Positions 54,834 to 64,000 of a stretch of 64,000 nucleotides of DNA are shown piece by piece; the first letter of the stretch is position 1; every line of letters starts with the position of its first letter. Origin of the DNA: Tillandsia leiboldiana (lineage: Eukaryota > Streptophyta > Magnoliopsida > Poales > Bromeliaceae); assembly GCA_029204045.2 (NCBI GenBank), contig JAQNDB010000161.1, positions 59,234-123,233 of the forward strand, in the 5' to 3' direction. The notes beneath the pieces were generated by a model. The model made no database searches and was not told where the DNA came from. It saw only the letters and a program-made list of their open reading frames with translations. The translations under genes and the position numbers were made by a program.

Positions 54834-57800
54834 ATGCCTCCTAGGCGGCAGATTCCTACTCGGGGTACTCCTACACCCCCGGAGGAGCCGGAGCAGTCCG
54901 GGCCTTCCGAGATCAGTGAGCTGAGGGCCATGGTGGCCCAGTTGGCGGAGAGCCACCGCCGACAGGAGCAGAGGTTCGAGCAGTTGCTTACGCAGGTTGG
55001 GGCCCCTCCCCCTCCTACTGTAGAGGCCCCTGTACCACCAGTTGTACCGCCGGCTATTCCATTAGTCCCTACGGCACCGTCGTCGAGCAGTGGGGCTCAG
55101 GGAGTGTTCAGGCCGTTGACCCCGGCGGAGGAGGAGGAGTTTGCTGACAAACTCGCCAAGTTCTGTAAGCGAGGACCACCTAGGTTCTCTGGGAGGAGCA
55201 CTCACCCATCGGAGATAGGATCATGGCTGGCAGCAATGGAGAAGTTGTTCAGAGACTTCTTCATTGACCACAGGTTCAGAGTGCATATGGCTGTACATTG
55301 CCTAGAGGGGGATGCAGATGCTTGGTGGCGTCGGGTCGAGCCCTTAGAGTTTCAGATCACCCGACAGCTACCCTGGTCGGAGTTTAGACGGTTGATCCTT
55401 GACACTTATTTCTCCACGAGCGTGAAGAAAAAGCTTGAGGATGATTTGAAGAATCTCCAGCAGGGGGACAGGACGGTATGGGATTATTATCAGGAGTTTA
55501 CGCAGTTGCTCAACTGCGTACCCTATGTTGCCAGGGATGGGCTGCACCAGGTGGAGCTGTTTGAGACAGGTTTGCGCCCCGAGATCTATACCTTGGTACA
55601 CGCCCAGAGGCTTCAGACTTTATCAGAGGCAGTGGATCATGCACAGTGGGTCGAGAGGGGAGATCACGTCGTCGCTAGACGTGGGGGCTTGGCCGCTCAG
55701 AGTTCTGAGAGGAAGCGGCCAATGCCAGACGAGGGGGGACAGGCCAGTTCATGGAGGCCGCCCCGACCACCACCGCCGCAGTTTACGGGCCGTGGGCGTT
55801 CGGAGCGGCGAGGGTCTGGTGGATCCCAGAGACCCCCACAGCAGCAGCAGCAGCAGCAGCCCCAGCGACAGCAGCAGCATTCGCAGCAGCAGAGGTCGCA
55901 GTCGCGACAGCAGGGGTCACAGCGACAGCCACAGCGGCAGCAGCAGCAGCAGTCTCGGAGACCACAGCAGCAGTCCCGACAGTCCCAGTCGTCTGAGAGA
56001 TGTGTCTTCTGTGGTGGGCCGCACTTTCCTAGCACTTGTGATCAGCGGTGGGGACGATGTTATATCTGTGGACAGTCTGGTCACATGCGAGCCACTTGCC
56101 CTTTTGCAGCGTCGACAGCTCCTTCCTCGGCATCAGCCCCTTCAGTGCCCCAGCAGCGGCCTTATGCTCCAGCGAGCAGGGCTCCTTCCTCCCACCCTGC
56201 AGATTACCGACCACCAGCTCAGAGCGGGCGAGTCTACGCCGCCCAGGTAGGGGACTCCACGGCAGCCGACCACGTGGTGGCAGGTATCACTTTACTTCTT
56301 GGTACTAGAGCTCGCACTTTATTTGATACCGGTGCATCACATTCTTTTATCAGTAGAGTATTTGCATCATCTCATGGACTAGTGTTAGGTCGGTTGCCAC
56401 ATGCAGTAGAGGTACAGATTCCTGATCATACATTGCATGTAGAGGAGTGTTGTTGGTCTTGCCCTGTTCAGATTGAGTCCTGGATCTTGCCAGCGGACCT
56501 TATGGTCCTTAGTGAGCTGCAAGATTACGACATTGTACTGGGGATGGATTGGCTGGCTCGCTATTTCGCGACGATTGATTGCGCCGCGAGGACTGTTACC
56601 TTTAGCGAGCCAGGCCAGGAGGTGTTCGTTTACAGGGGGTGCCAGAGTGCTTTCTTTGCCTCTGTGGTTTCGACCTCTCGTGCGAGGCAAATGATGCGCA
56701 GTGGATGCGTGGCCTTTTTGGCATCGGTGGTTAAGGAGCCTACGGCGGCACCGGGACTCACGGATATCCCTATTGTCCATGAGTACCCGGATGTTTTTCC
56801 TCCGGAGCTAGTTCATATGCCGCCGGATAGGGAGGTTGAGTTTTTGATTGACGTAGTTCCAGGAACTGCGCCAATCTCTAAGGCTCCTTACCGAATGGCA
56901 CCGGCCGAGCTGCGGGAGTTAAAGGCGCAACTCCAGGATTTAATGGACAAGGGTTTTGTGAGGCCCAGTGTATCACCTTGGGGAGCGCCGGTGCTATTTG
57001 TGAAGAAGAAGGATGGTTCACTTCGACTGTGTGTGGATTACCGGGAGCTGAATAAAGTGACCATCAAGAACAAGTACCCTTTGCCGCGCATTGATGACTT
57101 ATTCGACCAGCTGCAAGGGTCTTGTGTCTTCTCCAAGATTGATTTACAGTCTGGTTACCACCAATTGAAGGTGAAGGCCGAGGACATCCCAAAGACGGCA
57201 TTCAGGTCGCGGTACGGGCATTATGAGTTCACCGTCATGCCTTTTGGACTGACAAATGCCCCTGCAGCTTTTATGGATTTGATGAACAGGATTTTTCGAC
57301 CATACCTGGATCGGTTCGTCGTTGTTTTTATTGATGACATCCTAGTTTATTCCCGAAGCGATGTGGAGCACGAGGAGCATCTGAGGATTGTGCTACAACT
57401 TCTGAGAGAGAGAAAGTTGTATGCCAAGTTATCTAAGTGTGATTTCTGGCTTCGGGAGGTTGCCTTTTTGGGCCACGTGATTTTAGCCGCTGGAGTGGCA
57501 GTAGACCCGGCGAAGATCGAGGCAGTCCGGGATTGGCCCCGACCGACGACGGTATCAGAGGTCCGCAGTTTCATGGGCTTAGCAGGATATTACCGTCGGT
57601 TTGTGGAAGGTTTTGCGAAACTTTCCACACCCCTCACTCGTTTGACGCGAAAAGGGATTAAGTTTATTTGGAGTGAGGACTGCCAGAGGAGCTTTGAGGA
57701 ATTAAAGATCAGGTTGATGTCGGCTCCTATCCTTTCCCTCCCTGTTATGGGGAAGGGATACGTGATTTATAGTGATGCATCGCACAGTGGACTTGGTTGC

Positions 57801-59672
57801 GTGCTGATGCAGGATGGTAGGGTAATCGCTTACGCCTCTCGGCAACTTAAGGATTATGAAAAGAATTACCCTACCCATGATTTGGAGCTAGCTGCAGTGA
57901 TTTTTGCACTAAAGTTGTGGCGCCACTACCTGTATGGGGAACACTGCGAGATCTACACCGACCACAAGAGCTTGAAATACCTGTTCACACAGAAGGAGCT
58001 CAACTTGAGGCAGCGTAGATGGTTGGAATTGTTGAAAGATTATGATGTAGACATTTTATACCACCCTGGCAAGGCCAACGTGGTTGCTGATGCCCTAAGC
58101 AGGAGAGCAGTACAGAGTTTATCTTTGATGATCACCGATCAGGCGCCATTACTTGAGCAGATGAGGCGGTTAGAGCTCGAGGTTGTGTCCCCTGGGGTCT
58201 CTGCTAGGCTTATGTCTCTAGTTGTGCAGCCCACTCTGTTGGACAGGATTCGGGAGAGACAGAGTGAGGACCCCCACCTGGTGAGGATTCGAGAGCAGAT
58301 GCAGACTGGTTTGATAGGGGACTTTTCAGTTGATGCTGCGGGAGTACTCCGGTACAGGGACCGAGCTTGCGTGCCTATGGATGCAGAGATTCGAGAGCAG
58401 ATCTTGAGGGAGGCCCACTATACACCTTATACTATCCACCCTGGTGGGACTAAGATGTATAGGGATCTGAAGGCACAGTTTTGGTGGAATGGGATGAAAA
58501 GAGACATTGGGAGATTTGTAGCGCACTGTTTAACTTGTCAGCAAGTAAAGGCTGAGCATCGTGTACCTGCTGGCAAGTTGCAGAGTCTCCCAATCCCTGA
58601 ATGGAAATGGGAACATGTTACGATGGATTTTGTCACTGGGTTGCCGAGAGCGCAGACGGGAGCGGATGCTATCTGGGTAGTCGTGGACAGGCTTACCAAA
58701 TCCGCTCACTTTTTACCGGTTCAGATGACTTGGCCGATGGAGCGACTGGCGCAGGTGTACTTGGCTGAGGTGGTTAGATTGCACGGGGTACCCGTTTCCA
58801 TCGTATCAGATAGAGACCCGAGGTTTGTCTCGCATTTCTGGAGGAGTTTACAGACAGCCTTGGGGACGCAGCTCCGATTTAGTACAGCATTCCACCCACA
58901 GACCGATGGACAGTCAGAGCGCACTATTCAGACCCTCGAGGATATGTTGAGAGCATGCATTCTGGACTTTGGAGGAGGATGGTACCGACACTTGGGATTA
59001 GTTGAGTTTGCGTACAACAACAGCTATCAAGCGAGCATTCAGATGGCTCCGTTTGAAGCGTTGTATGGACGCAAGTGTCGGTCACCCCTTTATTGGAGTG
59101 ACGTGGGTGAGAAGAAGACTTTGGGTCCTGATCTACTGTTAGAGGCAGAGGAAAAGGTCAGATTGATACGACGACACCTAGAGACCGCCCAGAGTCGACA
59201 GAGGAGTTATGCTGATACTCGACGGCGAGACTTAGAGTTTCAGGTGGGTGACCATGTTTTTCTGAAAGTCTCGCCTTCGAAGGGGATTCGGAGATTTGGT
59301 ATTCGGGGGAAACTGAGCCCACGTTATATTGGACCTTTTGAGGTGTTGGAGCGCTTAGGGCCAGTTGCCTACAGGCTTGCGCTTCCTCACAGGCTTTCAG
59401 GTGTTCACAATGTGTTTCATGTATCGACGCTGAGGAGGTATGTTCATGACCCGTCCCATGTCATCGATTTCACCCCATTGGAGGTTGCTGAGGACCTGAG
59501 CTATGTTGAGCGGCCGTTGAGGATCTTGGACCGCGAGGTTAGGGAGTTGCGCAGTCGAGCCATCCCTTATGTGAAGATCCTCTGGAGCAGTCATGACGAG
59601 CGCGAGGCTACCTGGGAGTTGGAGTCAGCGATGATGGATGCTCACCCCCACTTGTTTGAGGCCGCTACCTGA
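54834..59672 (+). CDS. Gag-pol polyprotein of Tekay-type gypsy element B
   Basis: One uninterrupted frame of 1612 codons makes gag, protease, RT, RNase H, integrase and chromodomain as a single polyprotein. The ATG at 54834 (MPPRRQIP) is chosen as the first Met; the frame also extends upstream without one. Rough residue positions: gag capsid 100-265 with DADAWWRRVEP; Gln-rich tract 335-385; CCHC knuckle CYICGQSGHMRATC about 409-422, preceded by a second Cys cluster; protease LFDTGASHSFIS about 494; RT 685-935 with FIDDILVYS about 832; RNase H from 975 (YSDASHSGLG); integrase HHCC 1195-1243; core acidic residues near 1264 (TMDFVTG), 1326 (SDRDPRF) and 1361 (DGQSER); chromodomain about 1530-1610. 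Every catalytic motif I looked for is present, so it is probably autonomous. The chromodomain is expected to guide integration to heterochromatin. Confidence 0.96.
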   Translation: MPPRRQIPTRGTPTPPEEPEQSGPSEISELRAMVAQLAESHRRQEQRFEQLLTQVGAPPPPTVEAPVPPVVPPAIPLVPTAPSSSSGAQGVFRPLTPAEEEEFADKLAKFCKRGPPRFSGRSTHPSEIGSWLAAMEKLFRDFFIDHRFRVHMAVHCLEGDADAWWRRVEPLEFQITRQLPWSEFRRLILDTYFSTSVKKKLEDDLKNLQQGDRTVWDYYQEFTQLLNCVPYVARDGLHQVELFETGLRPEIYTLVHAQRLQTLSEAVDHAQWVERGDHVVARRGGLAAQSSERKRPMPDEGGQASSWRPPRPPPPQFTGRGRSERRGSGGSQRPPQQQQQQQPQRQQQHSQQQRSQSRQQGSQRQPQRQQQQQSRRPQQQSRQSQSSERCVFCGGPHFPSTCDQRWGRCYICGQSGHMRATCPFAASTAPSSASAPSVPQQRPYAPASRAPSSHPADYRPPAQSGRVYAAQVGDSTAADHVVAGITLLLGTRARTLFDTGASHSFISRVFASSHGLVLGRLPHAVEVQIPDHTLHVEECCWSCPVQIESWILPADLMVLSELQDYDIVLGMDWLARYFATIDCAARTVTFSEPGQEVFVYRGCQSAFFASVVSTSRARQMMRSGCVAFLASVVKEPTAAPGLTDIPIVHEYPDVFPPELVHMPPDREVEFLIDVVPGTAPISKAPYRMAPAELRELKAQLQDLMDKGFVRPSVSPWGAPVLFVKKKDGSLRLCVDYRELNKVTIKNKYPLPRIDDLFDQLQGSCVFSKIDLQSGYHQLKVKAEDIPKTAFRSRYGHYEFTVMPFGLTNAPAAFMDLMNRIFRPYLDRFVVVFIDDILVYSRSDVEHEEHLRIVLQLLRERKLYAKLSKCDFWLREVAFLGHVILAAGVAVDPAKIEAVRDWPRPTTVSEVRSFMGLAGYYRRFVEGFAKLSTPLTRLTRKGIKFIWSEDCQRSFEELKIRLMSAPILSLPVMGKGYVIYSDASHSGLGCVLMQDGRVIAYASRQLKDYEKNYPTHDLELAAVIFALKLWRHYLYGEHCEIYTDHKSLKYLFTQKELNLRQRRWLELLKDYDVDILYHPGKANVVADALSRRAVQSLSLMITDQAPLLEQMRRLELEVVSPGVSARLMSLVVQPTLLDRIRERQSEDPHLVRIREQMQTGLIGDFSVDAAGVLRYRDRACVPMDAEIREQILREAHYTPYTIHPGGTKMYRDLKAQFWWNGMKRDIGRFVAHCLTCQQVKAEHRVPAGKLQSLPIPEWKWEHVTMDFVTGLPRAQTGADAIWVVVDRLTKSAHFLPVQMTWPMERLAQVYLAEVVRLHGVPVSIVSDRDPRFVSHFWRSLQTALGTQLRFSTAFHPQTDGQSERTIQTLEDMLRACILDFGGGWYRHLGLVEFAYNNSYQASIQMAPFEALYGRKCRSPLYWSDVGEKKTLGPDLLLEAEEKVRLIRRHLETAQSRQRSYADTRRRDLEFQVGDHVFLKVSPSKGIRRFGIRGKLSPRYIGPFEVLERLGPVAYRLALPHRLSGVHNVFHVSTLRRYVHDPSHVIDFTPLEVAEDLSYVERPLRILDREVRELRSRAIPYVKILWSSHDEREATWELESAMMDAHPHLFEAAT
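55833..55985 (+). repeat. CAG-rich tract in B gag
   Basis: Runs of CAG, some interrupted by CGA, CCA and TCG, encode a Gln/Arg/Ser tract between capsid and zinc knuckle. The tract also opens Cys-, Ser- and Ala-rich shadow frames. Such a tract could vary in length between copies. Confidence 0.85.
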
Positions 59673-59686
59673 GGTATGACTTTTGT

Positions 59687-59719
59687 TTCGAGGACGAAAC
59701 TTTTTCTTGTAGGGGAGGA
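59687..59719 (+). other. Conserved 3' leader and polypurine tract of B
   Basis: TTTCGAGGACGAAAC is followed by TGTAGGGGAGGA, and then the 3' LTR start TGTAGTGTACTGG. Confidence 0.88.
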
Positions 59720-62700
59720 TGTAGTGTACTGGTTTTCCCATGCAACTTTCCGGTGAATCCATTGTGTAGAACACCTAGTGTTGGTGTCTGGCCCATGGTG
59801 CATCGAAGGGGTGCCACAGATGGACCTTGTGAGACTTTGATAGCGGAATTGGCCTTCGGCTGTAATTGCCGAATTTTAGAAAAGGTTTTGGGCCAATCTG
59901 AGGTTAGATTTGGATTCAGCGCGGAAAAAAACGCTTGAAAACGGCTATTTGCTTGTTAACTTGGAGTCCGGATGACCAAATGCGGGCTTCCGGAAGTTTT
60001 CGGGAATTGTTGGTGCAATGGGGGAGGTCCGTGGACAGGCCTGAGCCACGTGGCGGCCTATCATTGGCCGGCTCACGCATGCTCGGTCCACGGGGAGGCG
60101 CGGCGGTGCATGGACCGCGGGCGCGGGACGCGTGGGTGCCCGGATAGGTCGGCGCACGCGGCACGGCTCAGCGAACCTGCGGGGTTGCGGTGGGCCGGGC
60201 GTATGACACGTGGCGGCGTGGGATTCGCTGGCTCACGTGTTGTCTCGGTCCCCGGAGTGCGCAGAGGGGCGCCTCGGGACCGGCTGCGCCGCGCACTGTA
60301 GCGCCAGGTGGGCTGTCGGACGCACTCGAGTGCGACGCGTCGTCGGCACGGGATAGGCGGGCCGTACCCTACCCCCGCTGACCGCGGGGGGACGCGTGGC
60401 GCGCGGCGGTTCGCACTGCACGGCTTGTCCCTGTTGTGGGGCGACGTGGCAGCACCAGAGGATTTCGGGCGTGCGTTCGGACAGGAGCATGCAACCGGTT
60501 TCCGGGCGCAGTGCGCCCGAAACATGCGCCCGGAAATCCGGATTTTGTGTTTTGGGCTGGGCCTATATAATAGCCCTCCTTGTTTGTTCTTTTGGCTTTT
60601 TGGGCCTCCTTTCCGCTGAGCTCCCTTAACAAGAGTTTTTCTCTCCCTCAGTGCACTACCCTTTGGAGAAGTTTGACGATTTTTGGAGGCACGCATCCCG
60701 AGGTTCACCGTTTTACGGCGCGGCGCGACGCGTTGTTCTCCGGCGATCCTCTTCGCCCCTTCTCAGTGTTTGGACTCCTCCGACCACCCCTGACTCGGAA
60801 TTCGCCGATTCTTGCGCCGTTGGACTCACGACAGGTAGGGCTTCAACTCCTGTGTTTTATGGTTCCTCGATTTCCGTGCTGATCTTGGAGTTTTCCGAGC
60901 AACCATTTGACCTTTTTCCTTCGCGGACTTTTGGGACAGCACCGCGGTGTTCTTGCCATATCTTTTCGCTCAAGCGTCGGAACGAGGCGATTCAAAGGCA
61001 ATTTTCATCTACGCTTCGCAAGGAGTCTCCTGGATTTTTCTCAGGGAATTTTCTGAATTTTATCTCGAGGGTGAGAGTCTCCTTTCTCTGTGGTTCCTTG
61101 TTACAGTGAATTTAGCACAGTTTGGATTCGGGGTGTACCCCTTGTCGGATTTTTATCTCAGCGTAGGAAACTCCAAATTGGGCGTGCAGGTACTCGTTTC
61201 GACGGGCTCGTCGCAAGGATCGCGATAGTATTTTTCTTGGATTTTTCTGGGCTTATTCGCAGGTAAAAATTAGTGAATTGTGGACTGCTGATTTGGGGGA
61301 CAGATTCTGGAAGCGTGGATGTTTAGCTTATGTATTTTTCCTTTGGGGTATTTTGTACAGATTGGTGGTTTGTTGGACTGATCTTGGACTTCGCCTTTGG
61401 GAATTTGGAATAGCGCTCGAGGTGGGTGATGTTGAGAACCTCCTACTTGTGAATGTCACTAGGCCTATTGGAATGCCACGATTATGTGTTATAAATATGA
61501 ATGTATCTAGCATGCTTGCATGAGATAAGGTTCCTTTGCTAATACTTGCATTGTTAGCAGGCTACAAGTTAGTAAGTGGTGTTTCCATGTTTAGATATGC
61601 AATTTAATTAGTTGGAAAGAATGCTATAGCCATATCATGTTGTATGTTGAGGGAAGGTTTGGGCTTGTGGTTAAAATGAATGTTGTAAAGGGGTACTTGC
61701 TAGTAAATTGTGCATCTAAAATGTACTAAGTATCATATATCTTACCACATGTACATCGGGATTTCCAAACATTTAATGTTGCATATGTTAGAATAATTGA
61801 AAGGGGTTTATCAAGTAAAGGACTTTGCATGCTTCAATGGTCATCTAGCTAGGCCACCTTTTTCTGCTACACATACATGCTGGAATTGACTTAGGAGAAA
61901 CCATGCTTTCTATTCATTCTCCTGTAGTCTAGTTGTAGAGGATTGTGTAGTTCAGATGTTCAGAGTTGGACAGTCGGGGATGGATGGTTGGGGTGTTGCG
62001 GCAACCGCGGACTGTGGGCGGTTGACCGGCTTACTAGTATTATTATTATTGCATCAGATTGGAGGTGAGGGATCGGGCTTCTTTAGTGGATGGTCTTACC
62101 CACTCGTTTAGAGTCTTGATCCAGTCCTGCTACATCAGATACTTATGGTTACATATTTTACTCGTGTGGTCGCTCCCCTCGAGTGCCACTCCGGAGTAGG
62201 CTTAGGGCCGAGCCGTGTGCCGGTCGATTGGGTACTTTGAGGATGCGTGCGTGTGCCGATCAGATACTGGGTTCTCGAGTTGACAGTACAGCAGGCAGTA
62301 CAGTGTTGACTGGTGTATTGATTGGGTTTGGTTGGCAGGTTTTGACATACTGATGCATACTTCTAGCGATTTGACAGCTAGGCATTTTAGAGGCATACTA
62401 GGGGTAGCTTTATCATCAGTAGATTTACCTTAGCATACTACCTTTATTTCATTTTCGCCTCTAGTAGTCCTAGTGGGTATTTCTGAGTTTGAGGCTACCC
62501 ACTAGGGGAGGCTACTACGTTTTTATAGTAGTTCTCACCCCCACTGTTTTTCTTTTCTTTTCCCCTTTGTTTGTAGAGTCTTCTGCGGGAGTCGCGGGAC
62601 CCTCTTCCCTGGATCGAGGTAAGAGGATCGCTGATTAGATAGCTGGCCCCGAGTGGAGTTTGTAGTTTTGATGTACCCCCAGTACACTCAGACGGTTGTA

Positions 62701-62973
62701 TTTTCCTTTTATTTTGGGTCTGGCTGCGGCCAGCTGGTTGTATATATTTCGTGAGCTGGGAGAGACACTTGTATATTTTTGAGAGCTTACTGTACTTTCA
62801 TTTCCAGCATTTGTCTGAGTTGTATTAGTTTTAGTTTAGCTCTGTTTTTATGCTCCTTTATTACTTGTTTTATAGCTGAGCAGGTTATCAGCGCTTCGTG
62901 TACACGGAAAAATTCCGTGTGCACGGCGGATCTGTGGACGGGCCGGGTTCTGGTTTAAACCGCGGGCGTGACA
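59720..62973 (+). mobile_element. 3' LTR of B
   Basis: It matches the 5' LTR throughout, but with many single-base insertions and deletions from about 59925 on (for example an A-run of seven against five, and a missing C in GAGGCCTACCC). ERSE-I at 60049-60067 and the hairpin are kept; the TATA box is altered. The end reads CGCGGGCGTGACA. The indel density looks unlike normal LTR ageing. Confidence 0.92.
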
Positions 62974-64000
62974 AGTAGCTTTCCAGATGGGCCGATTCTA
63001 AATAATGTGTTATTTATTGAAGGCTTAAGACTAACCTCATAAGTATCAGTCAACTTTGTGACAATGGTTTTTCAGTTATTTTCATCTGTTTGATGCATTG
63101 TAACTGATAAGGACCATGTTTTCTTTTAAAGGGGGTTAGATCTGAAAGCAATTGTTATGTTGTTCCCAATAAAATTTCTGAAAAATTGTAACTTAGCCCC
63201 TTAAATAATGAAACTCTTTGGCATGAAAGGCTAGTCACATAAATTTAAGGGAACTTGCTAGAATTTCAACAAAGGACGTGGTCAGGGGTTCCTAAACTTT
63301 CATTGAACAAAACATTGTGTGTGGGGTGGTCAAAGGGAAAACAATCAGGACTGCACACAAGAACTTGAATCACGTCGGTACAAACGGCCCTTGGAATTAT
63401 TGCATATGGATCTTATGGGGCCGACACGTCAACCATCCCTGGGATGTAAATGGTATATTTTCTTATTGGTTGAGATTCTCTAGGTATTCTTGGGTAGCTT
63501 TTAAAAGAGAAAGCTGATACTTTGATCTTTTCACGAGATTTGCCTTCGTATATGATTGGAAATGAATGAAAAGATCATTCGTGTTAGAAGTGATAGAGTG
63601 GAGAATTCATAAACTCTAAATTCATTGATTTTGCACTTCCAATGCATGAAACATAATTCTCCGCACCCTATACACACTCAACAGAATGGTGTAGTCGAGC
63701 GCAAAAATAAGATGTACAAGAGATGGGCACGTGGTTATGCTTCATAGCCGGATTTACCGTTATATTTTGGGCTGAAGCTGACCGTGAACACTCTGTCTAT
63801 CTTATTAATCGAGTTTATTTGCTGCCCCTGGGAAAGTTAAATACACCATATGAACTATGGTACTGTAGAAAACCAAACATCAACTCTTTTCGTATCTTCG
63901 GGAGTCGGTGTCCATTACACGTGAACGCGAAAAGCTTGGAACAGGTTGACTCTCGAAGTGACGAAGGCCTTTCTTGGGTTATTCTACAAAATAGTAGAGC
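62974..64000 (+). pseudogene. S2 protease end and integrase, frameshifted
   Basis: After the AGTAG duplication the sequence continues S2 pol. Fragments of the S1 protein order are visible: end of protease (about 62980-63180), GAG-pre-integrase (ETLWHE near 63210; GGVVKGKT near 63320), HKNLNHVGT (63360), integrase core remnants (RSDR near 63585; QQNGVVERKNK near 63680), then LWYCRKPNINSFRIFGSRC (about 63860-63920). Frameshifts occur every 50-150 bases. It runs off the window before RT. Confidence 0.85.

Larger units (their letters stand above)
51287..62973 (+). mobile_element. Full-length Tekay-type gypsy chromovirus B
   Basis: An 11.7-kb element with LTRs 51287-54541 (3255 bp) and 59720-62973 (3254 bp), TG...CA ends, target duplication AGTAG (51282-51286 and 62974-62978), primer site, one uninterrupted gag-pol frame and a PPT. 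It is the only element here with intact coding capacity and could supply proteins to E-like derivatives. It inserted in S2 after the Cassandra or independently of it. Confidence 0.95.
46891..64000 (+). mobile_element. Sirevirus (Ty1/copia) S2, runs off the window
   Basis: The 5' LTR, primer site, gag, protease and part of integrase are present; RT, RNase H, any env-position ORF and the 3' LTR lie beyond 64000. The flank AAGAA (46886-46890) should reappear after the 3' LTR. Two younger inserts split it: a Cassandra (50220-51032) and gypsy B (51287-62973). Its sequence closely follows S1 in the opposite orientation. Confidence 0.9.

Noticed and set aside
1..64000. Host single-copy gene
   Set aside because: Nearly every stretch over a few hundred bases can be assigned to a retroelement or a repeat within one; no host-like ORF remains.

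Overview
The window looks like nuclear DNA of a flowering plant with a large, repeat-rich genome, and it appears to consist entirely of LTR retrotransposons. I found no host protein gene, rRNA gene or tRNA gene. The evidence is: Ty3/gypsy chromovirus proteins of Tekay/Del type with a C-terminal chromodomain; Ty1/copia elements of the Sirevirus type (duplicated gag zinc knuckles, an extra 3' ORF, CG-rich palindromes in the LTR, repeated polypurine tracts); a Cassandra TRIM whose LTRs carry 5S rRNA sequence; and primer sites matching initiator Met-tRNA. I cannot name the species.

The layout is a deep nest. From the left: a gypsy pol scrap (1-298), an antisense LTR remnant (299-2262), and the end of a gypsy pol (2263-4208) with its LTR, here called C0 (4293-14893). 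C0 was hit by two solo LTRs in opposite orientation, A1 (5129-9193, target-site duplication GGTGG) and A2 (9692-13515, GTTAG). A short leader and gag start follow C0 and are cut by gypsy C1 (5' LTR 15019-17966, internal 17967-18234 plus 40238-42255). C1 is split by a minus-strand Sirevirus, S1 (18235-40237, GATAC), whose pol is itself split by a minus-strand gypsy, E (25428-35829, TTCAC). C1 is split again by gypsy C2 (5' LTR 42256-45572). C2 gag is split by a plus-strand Sirevirus, S2 (46891 to beyond 64000). S2 carries a Cassandra (50220-51032, TATCA) and a full-length gypsy, B (51287-62973, AGTAG). The right ends of S2, C2, C1 and the C0-type element should lie beyond the window.

Only B encodes an uninterrupted gag-pol polyprotein (1612 aa). 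S1 keeps most of its protein information but has several stops. E has lost RT, RNase H and integrase and carries minisatellites instead, so it could only move in trans.

The most interesting signals are regulatory. LTR A2 carries six exact CCAAT-N9-CCACG elements, the ER stress response element (ERSE-I) consensus, upstream of its TATA box. Related LTRs A1, B and E carry the same module or near copies in the same orientation relative to transcription. S1 appears to hold a second, internal transcription unit: a GATCCGGATC palindrome cluster, a telo-box, a TATA box, a leader with consensus GTAAGT donor and CAG acceptor, and an env-position ORF resembling the plant 'putative transposon protein' family with a C-terminal coiled coil. 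Its promoter layout repeats that of the LTR. Other findings are covarying hairpins in several LTR families, a fold-back at the E primer-binding site, a Cassandra with a third LTR lacking the 5S domain, and an indel-rich right end (about 59.9-64 kb) that may reflect poor consensus quality.
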